This document shows, piece by piece, positions 57,052 to 64,000 of a stretch of 64,000 nt of DNA. The notes under the pieces were generated by a model. The model had not been told where the DNA came from and made no database searches. It saw only the letters and a list, made by a program, of their open reading frames with translations. The number at the start of each line of letters is the position of its first letter. Positions within the stretch are counted from its first letter, which is position 1. Position numbers and translations under genes: made by a program. The stretch comes from Metabacillus sp. FJAT-52054 (GTDB taxonomy: Bacteria; Bacillota; Bacilli; Bacillales; Bacillaceae), in the NCBI RefSeq assembly GCF_037201815.1, contig NZ_CP147407.1:4036343-4100342 (forward strand). Reading direction: 5' to 3'.

Positions 57052-58941
57052 TTAGTCGTTTGCGACTTTCGCGATTCGGCCCTGCTCCATATAAACGAGC
57101 AGGATGGAAACGTCCGCAGGGTTCACACCGGAAATTCTGGAAGCCTGGGCCATAGAGAGCGGCCGCACTTCCTTCAGTTTCTGGCGCGCTTCGGATGCAA
57201 GTCCATTTATCGCGTCGTAGTCAATGTTCTCAGGGATTTTTTTATTTTCCATCTTTTTAAGTTTATCGACCTGCTGAAGAGATTTATCAATATATCCTTC
57301 GTATTTAACCTGAATTTCCACCTGCTCTGATACGTCAGGGTCTACAGGGGAATCTGCCGGTGCAAGCTTCGCAATGTGGCTGTAGTTGATTTCCGGTCTT
57401 TTCAGAAGATCGCCGGCCCGGATTCCGTCCTTCAGCTCGCTTCCGCCCGTGGAACGGATGAGTTCCTGAACTTCGGCATTCGGTTTAAGGATCAGTTTTG
57501 CGAGACGGACTTTTTCTTTTTCAATGGCCGCCTTTTTCTCTGTGAATGTCTGATAGCGGCTGTCGCTGATCAAACCAATTTTATAGCCTGTTTCAGTCAA
57601 GCGCAAATCGGCATTATCATGACGAAGCAGCAATCGGTATTCGGCACGTGATGTCAACAGACGGTACGGTTCACTCGTCCCTTTTGTGACCAGGTCGTCA
57701 ATCAGAACTCCGATATAGGCATCGGAACGGCTGAGAATGACTTCTTCGCGGCCAAGCGCTTTTTGACCGGCGTTGATTCCCGCCATAATGCCTTGTCCCG
57801 CTGCTTCCTCATAGCCGGAGGTTCCGTTAATTTGTCCCGCCGTGTAAAGTCCAGGAACTTTTTTCGTTTCCAGGGTCGGCCATAGCTGGGTCGGTACGAT
57901 CGCATCGTACTCAATCGCATAGCCAGGTCTCATCATTTGAACATTTTCAAGTCCCGGAATGGTGCTGAGAATCTGCTTTTGCACATCCTCAGGCAAGCTT
58001 GTAGAGAGGCCCTGCACATAAACCTCTTCCGTATTGCGGCCTTCCGGTTCAAGGAAGATCTGATGGCGCGGCTTATCATTAAAGCGCACCACTTTATCCT
58101 CAATGGATGGGCAATAACGGGGGCCTGTCCCTTTAATCATACCGGAATACATCGGCGAACGGTGCAGGTTGCTGTCGATAATCTGATGTGTTTCTGCACT
58201 TGTATAGGTTAGCCAGCATGGAAGCTGATCTGTAATGAATTTGGTTGTTTCATAGGAAAATGCCCGGGGCTCCTCGTCGCCTGGCTGGATTTCCGTTTTG
58301 CTGTAATCAATGCTTTTGCTGTTGACACGGGGAGGAGTACCTGTTTTAAAACGGACAAGGTCGAAGCCAAGCTCCTGCAAATGCTCGGAAAGCTTAATTG
58401 ATGGCTGCTGATTATTCGGTCCGCTGGAATAGGAAAGATCCCCCAAAATAATGCGTCCGCGCAGGAAAGTACCTGTTGTTAGAACAACAGTTTTAGAATG
58501 GTATTCTGCGCCTGTTTGGGTGATAACACCCCGGCATTCGCCGTCTTCAATAATCAGGCTGTCGACCATGGCCTGCATGAGGGTCAGATTCGGTTCGTTT
58601 TCCATCGTTTTTTTCATTTCATGCTGATACGTAAACTTATCCGCCTGCGCACGCAGTGCCCTTACAGCAGGACCTTTAGCGGTATTCAGCATTCTCATTT
58701 GTATATGCGTTTTATCAATATTTTTACCCATTTCGCCGCCTAACGCATCAATTTCCCGTACAACGATGCCTTTAGCTGGTCCTCCGACGGACGGATTGCA
58801 GGGCATGAAAGCGACCATATCAAGGTTGATCGTAAGAACGAGCGTTTTTGCGCCCAGTCTCGCGGATGCGAGAGCGGACTCAACACCTGCGTGGCCTGCA
58901 CCAACGACGATTACATCATAATCACCAGCGTGGTATGCCAA
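57052..58941 (-). CDS. mnmG: tRNA uridine-34 carboxymethylaminomethyl modification enzyme MnmG
   Basis: 629 residues. FAD site YDVIVVGAGHAGVESALASARLG, FMPCNPSVGGPAKGIVVREIDALGGEMG, and PGLYTAGQINGTSGYEEAAGQG. Works with MnmE on the wobble uridine of several tRNAs. Normal length. Same operon as mnmE and rsmG. Confidence 0.98.
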   Translation of the reverse strand: MAYHAGDYDVIVVGAGHAGVESALASARLGAKTLVLTINLDMVAFMPCNPSVGGPAKGIVVREIDALGGEMGKNIDKTHIQMRMLNTAKGPAVRALRAQADKFTYQHEMKKTMENEPNLTLMQAMVDSLIIEDGECRGVITQTGAEYHSKTVVLTTGTFLRGRIILGDLSYSSGPNNQQPSIKLSEHLQELGFDLVRFKTGTPPRVNSKSIDYSKTEIQPGDEEPRAFSYETTKFITDQLPCWLTYTSAETHQIIDSNLHRSPMYSGMIKGTGPRYCPSIEDKVVRFNDKPRHQIFLEPEGRNTEEVYVQGLSTSLPEDVQKQILSTIPGLENVQMMRPGYAIEYDAIVPTQLWPTLETKKVPGLYTAGQINGTSGYEEAAGQGIMAGINAGQKALGREEVILSRSDAYIGVLIDDLVTKGTSEPYRLLTSRAEYRLLLRHDNADLRLTETGYKIGLISDSRYQTFTEKKAAIEKEKVRLAKLILKPNAEVQELIRSTGGSELKDGIRAGDLLKRPEINYSHIAKLAPADSPVDPDVSEQVEIQVKYEGYIDKSLQQVDKLKKMENKKIPENIDYDAINGLASEARQKLKEVRPLSMAQASRISGVNPADVSILLVYMEQGRIAKVAND

Positions 58942-59021
58942 TGTTGTTTCCTCCTTTAGTTGTAAAGCTGCTTATTTCATCTATATCCAATTTATTGAAG
59001 GCTGAACCGATGAGGCCGGCC

Positions 59022-60416
59022 TTATTTTCCAAGGCAAAATTGAGAGAACAGCTGATCAATCAAGCTTTCGTGTACAGAGTCCCCGATAATTTCTCCAAGC
59101 TGCTCCCACGCTCTCGTCAAATCGATTTGAACCATATCCACGGGCATTCCGGCATCAATTCCATTGAGTGCTTCTTCAATGGATCGCTTTGCCTGAGTCA
59201 TCAGAGCAATATGTCTCGTGTTTGAAAGGTACGTCATGTCACCAGACTGGATGTCTCCTTTAAAGAATAGAGATTGAATCGATTCTTCAAGTTTATCGAT
59301 TCCTTCTTCCTCTTTAAGGGATGTCGCAACGACAGGGCGCCCATTTGCCAGAAGGCTGACCTTATCCATATCAATCGCTTGTGGCAAGTCCGTTTTATTG
59401 ATAATAATAATGACGTCCATGCCTTTTACCGCTTCAAACAGCTGCTCATCCTCAAATGTGAGCTCGTCACTGTAATTGAGTACAAGCAGGATTAAATCGG
59501 CTTCCTTCAAAACCTGGCGGGACCTCTCAACCCCAATCCGTTCAACGATGTCCTCGGTCTCACGGATACCGGCTGTGTCTACAAGCTTCAGAGGAACGCC
59601 TCTTACATTTACATACTCTTCAATCACATCGCGCGTTGTTCCGGGGATATCCGTAACAATCGCTTTATTTTCGTGAACCAGACTGTTAAGCAGCGAGGAT
59701 TTTCCGACATTCGGACGCCCGATAATGACAGTGGACAGTCCTTCTCTCAGTATTTTTCCCTGACTTGAAGTCTGGAGGAGCTTCTCTATTTCAGTCTTGA
59801 CATAAGTTGCTTTTTCTACAAGCATCTGATGCGTCATTTCTTCCACATCATCATACTCAGGATAATCAATATTCACTTCCACATGGGCCAGTGTTTCAAG
59901 GATTTCCTGGCGAAGCTTTCTGACAAGCTTTGAAAGACGGCCATCCATTTGTCCAAGTGCTACGTTCATGGCTTTATCCGTTTTGGCCCGGATCAGATCC
60001 ATGACCGCTTCTGCCTGTGAAAGGTCAATCCGTCCATTCATAAACGCCCGTTTTGTAAATTCTCCGGGCTCTGCCATTCGGGCTCCGCTATTCAGCACAA
60101 GCTGAAGAACCCGATTTACCGAAACGAGTCCTCCATGGCAGTTAATTTCGATTACGTCCTCACGGGTAAAGGTTTTCGGGCCTCTCATAACGGAAACCAT
60201 TACTTCTTCTGCAACCTCATTTGTTTCAGGATCGATGATATGCCCGTAATGAATGGTGTGGGATGCTGCGTCCTTAAGCTTTTTTCCTGCAGGCGCTGCA
60301 AAAACACGGTCCGCTATCGCTACCGCTTCATCACCGCTCAATCTGACAATGGCGATTGCTCCTTCACCCATAGGTGTGGATATGGCTGTAATTGTGTCGA
60401 ATTCCAAGTCGTTCAC
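59022..60416 (-). CDS. mnmE: tRNA modification GTPase MnmE
   Basis: 464 residues. N-terminal tetrahydrofolate-binding domain (DTITAISTPMGEGAIAIVRLSG), helical domain with inserted G domain (GRPNVGKSSLLNSLV, DIPGTTRDVIEEYV, DTAGIRETEDIVE, NKTDL), C-terminal FCLGK. The tip is C-x-G-K as required for catalysis. Partner of MnmG. Confidence 0.98.
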   Translation of the reverse strand: MNDLEFDTITAISTPMGEGAIAIVRLSGDEAVAIADRVFAAPAGKKLKDAASHTIHYGHIIDPETNEVAEEVMVSVMRGPKTFTREDVIEINCHGGLVSVNRVLQLVLNSGARMAEPGEFTKRAFMNGRIDLSQAEAVMDLIRAKTDKAMNVALGQMDGRLSKLVRKLRQEILETLAHVEVNIDYPEYDDVEEMTHQMLVEKATYVKTEIEKLLQTSSQGKILREGLSTVIIGRPNVGKSSLLNSLVHENKAIVTDIPGTTRDVIEEYVNVRGVPLKLVDTAGIRETEDIVERIGVERSRQVLKEADLILLVLNYSDELTFEDEQLFEAVKGMDVIIIINKTDLPQAIDMDKVSLLANGRPVVATSLKEEEGIDKLEESIQSLFFKGDIQSGDMTYLSNTRHIALMTQAKRSIEEALNGIDAGMPVDMVQIDLTRAWEQLGEIIGDSVHESLIDQLFSQFCLGK

Positions 60417-60529
60417 CTCACTCTAATGCAATCTATCTATATGGGAAAGTGATTAAATAAAAAAGAAGGTCATCAAAACTTTAAGATACCATATTCGGCA
60501 GGTAAAAGGAAGTTTGGAGGTAGAAGGAG

Positions 60530-60586
60530 TTATTCACAGAGAATCTATCGTTCGCCCTATATTTTAACTTATCCACATGTGAATAA
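60530..60586. promoter_or_regulatory. DnaA boxes between jag and mnmE
   Basis: TTATCCACA (60569-60577), TGTGAATAA (60578-60586, one mismatch, opposite strand, immediately adjacent) and TTATTCACA (60530-60538, one mismatch). A DnaA-box cluster at jag is known in B. subtilis. The 370-bp mnmE-jag gap otherwise holds the jag terminator. Confidence 0.65.
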
Positions 60587-60765
60587 CAATATTTGCAGCA
60601 GGAATTAACGTGTGTTTTTTGTCAGCTGTTCATAAAATTACTTGGGCGAATGTGAATGCAATCTGATTTTTTCCCAAACGCTTTTCCCGCAAACTTTTTT
60701 TGTTTAGCGGGCGGGGGATTGATTGCTTCCACGGAACACTGAGTCTATTCAGAAAAAAAGCCCAT

Positions 60766-60792
60766 AAAAAACCAGCCGCTGAGGGCTGGTTA
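60766..60792 (-). terminator. Terminator overlapping the jag stop codon
   Basis: Minus-strand AACCAGCC, CTCAGC loop, GGCTGGTT, TTTTA. Confidence 0.85.
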
Positions 60793-61515
60793 TCGTTTTG
60801 GAGCAATGACTATATGACGCCTCGGTTCTTCTCCTGCGGAAAAGGTGACGACTTTTTTGTTGCGTGCAAGCGCAGCGTGTATGATTTTTCTTTCATAGGA
60901 AGGCATTGGCTCAAGGGCCACTTCCTTTGATGACGCCAGCGCCTGATTGGCAAGCTTGTTCGCAAGCTGGACAAGTATGTCTTCACGGCGTTCCCGATAG
61001 GACTCGGCATCCACCGTTACATGAAAATACTGATCCGAATGACGGTTGGCGACAAGCTGAGTTAAATACTGAAGGGAATTCAGTGTTTGGCCTCTCTTGC
61101 CAATCAGAAGAGCGATGTCTTCACCCTCAATCAGGAAGGTGAGATTTCGCCCCTTTTGAATCTTCTCTACAGTGGCTTTTACACCCATCTGTTCGATCAC
61201 CTGCAGCAAGTAGGCATGAGCTTCCTCACCAGGTTTTTCATTGATTGCCTTTTTAACCGCGGGCTTCGGCTCTTCCTGAAGAGGTTCCGCTTCAGCGAAA
61301 ACTTCTTCAGGCTGCACCATTTCTTCCTCTGGAGAAGGATCCAATGGTTTCAAGACAGCTTTTACAACGGCCTCTCTTTTGCCGAAGCCAAGGAACCCTT
61401 TTCTTCCTTCAATCACGATTTCAATTTCGGCGTCTTCTCTTTTCGCATTAAGCTTTTTCAGCGCGGCTTGAGTTGCTTCTTCAACGGTTGAACCGGCAGC
61501 TGTTGCCTCAATCAC
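60790..61515 (-). CDS. jag: RNA-binding protein Jag (KhpB, SpoIIIJ-associated)
   Basis: 241 residues. Jag N-domain (EATAAGSTVEEATQAALKKLNAKREDAEIEIV, GRKGFLGFGKREAVV), acidic linker (about 75-100), KH domain (NLTFLIEGEDIALLIGKRGQTLNSLQYL) and R3H domain (LANQALASSKEVALEPMPSYERKIIHAAL). Start codon overlaps the spoIIIJ stop. Last gene of the rpmH-rnpA-spoIIIJ-jag operon. Confidence 0.95.
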   Translation of the reverse strand: MIEATAAGSTVEEATQAALKKLNAKREDAEIEIVIEGRKGFLGFGKREAVVKAVLKPLDPSPEEEMVQPEEVFAEAEPLQEEPKPAVKKAINEKPGEEAHAYLLQVIEQMGVKATVEKIQKGRNLTFLIEGEDIALLIGKRGQTLNSLQYLTQLVANRHSDQYFHVTVDAESYRERREDILVQLANKLANQALASSKEVALEPMPSYERKIIHAALARNKKVVTFSAGEEPRRHIVIAPKR

Positions 61516-62309
61516 TTTTTAGCTCCTGCTTTTTGAGGAGTTTTTTGAGCATTTGCTTTTAAATCAGGACCTTTAATCAGCAATGATTGGCAAATCATAA
61601 AGATATTTCCGACTACCCAGTACAAGGACAGGGCGGCAGGGAATGAAATAGCGAAAATAACGATCATAATCGGCATCAGCCATACCATCATAGCCATCTG
61701 CGGATTTTGATTTTCTGTACCGGCCATCATAATTTTCTGCTGAATAAACGTCGTGATCCCGGCGACAACCGGCAAAATATAGAATGGATCTTTATCACCA
61801 AGATCGAACCATAGGAATGCGTGCTCCTTAATGGCTTCCGTTCTCATAATCGCATGATAGAACCCGATCAATATCGGCATTTGGACAAGCAGCGGGAAGC
61901 ATCCTGCCAGAGGATTAACTCCGTGTTTCTGGAACAAAGCCATCGTTTCCTGCTGAAGCTTTTGCTGTGTCTGCTGATCTTTAGAGCTGTATTTCTCGCG
62001 AAGCTGTTTCATTTCCGGCTGCAGCGCTTGCATAGCCTTTGAGCTTCTTGTCTGTTTGATCATCAGAGGCAGGATCGCAAAACGGATAAGAATGGTTACG
62101 ATAATAATAGCCAATCCGTAGTTTGCTGTTGCGGCACCGCCGCCGGTCAAATCTGCAAAATAGGTAATAACCCATGATAGAGGGTAAACAATATACTGAT
62201 TCCAAAACCCTGTACTTTTATCCGTAATCGGCTGATTGACTTCCGTACAGCCGGATAAGAGGGTTACTAGACCAACTAATCCAAGAACTAACCAAATACG
62301 CCTCTTCAA
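61512..62309 (-). CDS. spoIIIJ: Membrane protein insertase YidC1/SpoIIIJ
   Basis: 265 residues. Lipoprotein signal KRRIWLVLGLVGLVTLLSGC, five membrane segments in the YidC/Oxa1 core (GLAIIIVTILIRFAILPLMIKQTRSSKAMQ, NPLAGCFPLLVQMPILIGFYHAI with the hydrophilic-groove Arg earlier, MVWLMPIMIVIFAISFPAALSLYWVVGNIFM). Required for membrane protein insertion and for sigma-G activation in sporulation. A TTG start at 62309, 6 nt after AGGAGG, is favoured; the longer frame from 62351 lacks a site. Confidence 0.95.
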   Translation of the reverse strand: MKRRIWLVLGLVGLVTLLSGCTEVNQPITDKSTGFWNQYIVYPLSWVITYFADLTGGGAATANYGLAIIIVTILIRFAILPLMIKQTRSSKAMQALQPEMKQLREKYSSKDQQTQQKLQQETMALFQKHGVNPLAGCFPLLVQMPILIGFYHAIMRTEAIKEHAFLWFDLGDKDPFYILPVVAGITTFIQQKIMMAGTENQNPQMAMMVWLMPIMIVIFAISFPAALSLYWVVGNIFMICQSLLIKGPDLKANAQKTPQKAGAKK

Positions 62310-62453
62310 ACTGTATCCTCCTAACAGCATGTCTATTTTTAATGTATTCATTGTCTGTGAGTTTACTGATCCATCCGTGATTAATGGCGGTTCAAGAGTA
62401 TTTTACCATCTTTTATTTAGAATTTGTTTTTTCTTTTCAAACGTTTAATGACA

Positions 62454-62813
62454 TCATTTTTCACCATTTTTTTTCTTGGTCAAAAGCCTTGCCTTTTTAA
62501 ATAGGTGAAACAGACTGTTTCGAACTTCCTCGTAATTTAATTCGGCCGCCGGTTTCCTGGCGATAACAATATAGTCCTTCCCTGTAGAAAGGAAATCTTT
62601 CTCTTCCAAAAAAATCTGTTTAACGAGCCGTTTTACCCGGTTTCTCGTCACGGCATTTCCTATCTTTTTGCTAACGGATAATCCAAGTCTGAACTCTTTT
62701 TCTTCTGCTCTATGAAGCGTATAGATAACAAATTGCCGATTCGCAATGGATTTGCCTTTTTTAAATACCTGCTGGAAGTCTTCGTTTTTTTTGATCCGGT
62801 TCTTTTTTTTCAT
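62454..62813 (-). CDS. rnpA: Ribonuclease P protein component
   Basis: 119 residues: KKKNRIKKNEDFQQVFKKGKSIANRQFVIY, RLGLSVSKKIGNAVTRNRVKRLVKQIF (RNR motif that binds pre-tRNA). Strongly basic. Downstream of rpmH, with a terminator between the two genes. Confidence 0.97.
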   Translation of the reverse strand: MKKKNRIKKNEDFQQVFKKGKSIANRQFVIYTLHRAEEKEFRLGLSVSKKIGNAVTRNRVKRLVKQIFLEEKDFLSTGKDYIVIARKPAAELNYEEVRNSLFHLFKKARLLTKKKNGEK

Positions 62814-62902
62814 GCTGACTCCACTCCGCTTTTATTGCTCTCTGTTCTTTTCTTCCCCCTTAAAGGGTTGCCCATTTTCGGGTGTTAAAAACGATTTTAA
62901 TG

Positions 62903-62931
62903 AAAAAAAAACCACTGACGTGTTCAGTGGC
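62903..62931 (-). terminator. Terminator between rpmH and rnpA
   Basis: Minus-strand GCCACTGA, ACACG loop, TCAGTGG then nine T, overlapping the rpmH stop. Partial termination here would set the L34 to RnpA ratio. Confidence 0.85.
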
Positions 62932-63066
62932 TTATGCGGATAATACTTTTCTTCCTTTACGACGGCGAGCAGCTAGAACTTTACGTCCATTTTTAGAGCT
63001 CATGCGCGCACGGAAGCCGTGTACTTTGCTGTGTTTGCGTTTATTTGGTTGATAAGTACGTTTCAT
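62932..63066 (-). CDS. rpmH: 50S ribosomal protein L34
   Basis: 44 residues: MKRTYQPNKRKHSKVHGFRARM... ending GRKVLSA; almost invariant in Bacilli. Preceded by GGGAGG. First gene of the leftward operon from oriC. Confidence 0.98.
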   Translation of the reverse strand: MKRTYQPNKRKHSKVHGFRARMSSKNGRKVLAARRRKGRKVLSA

Positions 63067-63204
63067 TATATGCACCTCCCTGAGGAATAGCTGTTAAAGA
63101 CAGTCCTTACAAGTATAGAGACCTTACCATGTAAATGTCAATAGCCAAAAAAAATAGAGTCGGCAATCTTTTTTTAAAGGTGCGATCTCCAGCCAAACTT
63201 GCCC

Positions 63205-63466
63205 TGTGGACAACTTTTTCGCCATTTTTTTATTATCCACACCCTTTATCGACATCTTTTTCACAAAATCCAGGAATGTGGACAATTTTTTTCGACAGGC
63301 TGTTTCTTCTGTGGATAAGTTTTAGCCCCCATTGCAACAATTGGTTTATTTTGATATTATATTTGTGTTTTCACTCTTGATAACGAAATGACCGGAATTC
63401 GCTTATCCACAGTTTGTGGATAACGTGTGGAAAGTTGATAACATCGTGTTCGTAAGCTTGTCCACA
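63205..63466. other. oriC: oriC DnaA-box region upstream of dnaA
   Basis: Perfect TTATCCACA-type boxes at 63233-63241 and 63403-63411 (plus), 63310-63318 and 63415-63423 (minus). TTGTCCACA-type boxes at 63205-63213 and 63277-63285 (minus) and 63458-63466 (plus). Located in the rpmH-dnaA gap as in B. subtilis; the unwinding region beyond dnaA is outside the window. Confidence 0.92.
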
Positions 63467-63668
63467 GCAAGGGGCATTTTGTTGAAAACCTGCTTTTCTA
63501 CTATATTATATCGTTATCAACAATTCAATATCGATGAATAAATATTCAAAGGGTGCCGGAGTGTTTGTACAACTTCTGTACAAGGCTGCCAGTATACCTG
63601 TTTTTTTCGTTGCCGAAAATAAATAAAGATAGATAAAGAGTCTTGGATAAGGAGGGACAGAGCAGCTA

Positions 63669-64000
63669 ATGGAAAATATTTCGGATTTATGGACTAAGGC
63701 GCTGGGAGAGATTGAAAAGAAAATCAGCAAACCCAGTTATGATACGTGGCTCAAATCGACAAAAGCCCATGCTCTTCAGGGGGACACACTGACGATTACA
63801 GCACCAAACGAATTTGCGAGAGACTGGCTTGAGAGCCGCTATCTGCATTTAATCGCCAATATTATCTATGAATTGACGGGAGAAGAACTGGCCGTTAAAT
63901 TCATTATCCCGCTGAATCAGGATGAAGAGGACTTTATTCCGAAGACACCGGCAAAGCCTCCTGAAAAAGATGGAGACGATCAAATTGAAATTCCGCAGAA
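63669..64000 (+). CDS. dnaA: Chromosomal replication initiator DnaA, N-terminal part
   Basis: ATG at 63669 opens MENISDLWTKALGEIEKKISKPSYDTWLKSTKAHALQGDTLTITAPNEFARDWLESRYL, the domain I of DnaA that binds DnaD/SirA and mediates helicase loading. About 110 codons are inside the window, ending in the variable domain II linker (PAKPPEKDGDDQIEIPQ). The ribosome-binding site GGAGG lies 13 nt upstream, a long spacing. Confidence 0.98.
   Translation, partial: MENISDLWTKALGEIEKKISKPSYDTWLKSTKAHALQGDTLTITAPNEFARDWLESRYLHLIANIIYELTGEELAVKFIIPLNQDEEDFIPKTPAKPPEKDGDDQIEIPQ

Overview
This window reads as the left flank of a replication origin in a low-to-medium GC, endospore-forming Bacillaceae chromosome. 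From about 21.3 kb to the right edge the gene order is the classical Bacillus one (rlmH, CxxH/CxxC gene, htrA, walJ, yycI, yycH, walK, walR, purA, dnaC, rplI, gdpP, yybS, rpsR, ssb, rpsF, ychF, yyzM, yyaC, yyaD, spo0J, soj, noc, rsmG, mnmG, mnmE, jag, spoIIIJ, rnpA, rpmH, oriC boxes, dnaA). Genus cannot be fixed from this alone; sporulation genes (yyaC, a CotF-like coat protein, spoIIIJ, soj/spo0J) support Bacillus sensu lato.

Region 1 to 15.2 kb is accessory chromosome: a partial malate:quinone oxidoreductase, a decayed siderophore permease behind overlapping Fur-like boxes, a possible structured RNA, a PAS histidine kinase, katG with a palindromic operator, a CotF-like gene, an oxidoreductase, a HAD phosphatase, two lipoproteins, a YiaA-type membrane protein, a YCII protein, an MFS exporter, an unrecognised acidic protein and a DinB protein.

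Region 15,214 to 21,302 is an AT-rich 6.1 kb mobile element inserted in the last codons of rlmH, the same attachment site used by staphylococcal SCC elements. Its ends are an 18-bp direct repeat that encodes E-P-Y-H-K-stop on the minus strand in both copies, with only synonymous differences. It carries a large serine recombinase, an XRE repressor, a divergent promoter full of ATGCTAC repeats, a small ORF, a gene II/X-type rolling-circle Rep, a DUF1835/DUF3658 protein, and a small serine resolvase with a likely res site. The recombinase gene runs through the right attachment site. If the element circularised, the frame would continue for 19 different codons located at the opposite end, followed at once by a terminator. 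Integration therefore appears to truncate and re-tail the recombinase and strip off its terminator, and it also separates rlmH from its own terminator.

Region 21.3 to 31.6 kb holds the cell-wall regulation operon walRK-yycHI-walJ-htrA, a LysM/G5/M23 endopeptidase, four tRNA genes (Lys, Glu, Asp, Phe) and a 26-nt tRNA-Phe fragment. Region 31.8 to 33.9 kb holds a ten-unit tandem repeat phased at 19 to 21 bp, purA, and REP-like palindromes. Region 33.9 to 42.3 kb is a beta-glucan utilisation operon (LacI regulator, ABC importer, GH1 glucosidase, secreted GH16 glucanase with carbohydrate-binding modules) with at least four matching operators; it interrupts the usual purA to dnaC order. Region 42.3 to 64 kb is the conserved origin-proximal block with further REP-like clusters, a typical Bacillus interspersed repeat, two DnaA-box groups near oriC and the 5' part of dnaA. 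Two parS-like sites lie inside coding sequence at 9.2 and 27.5 kb.
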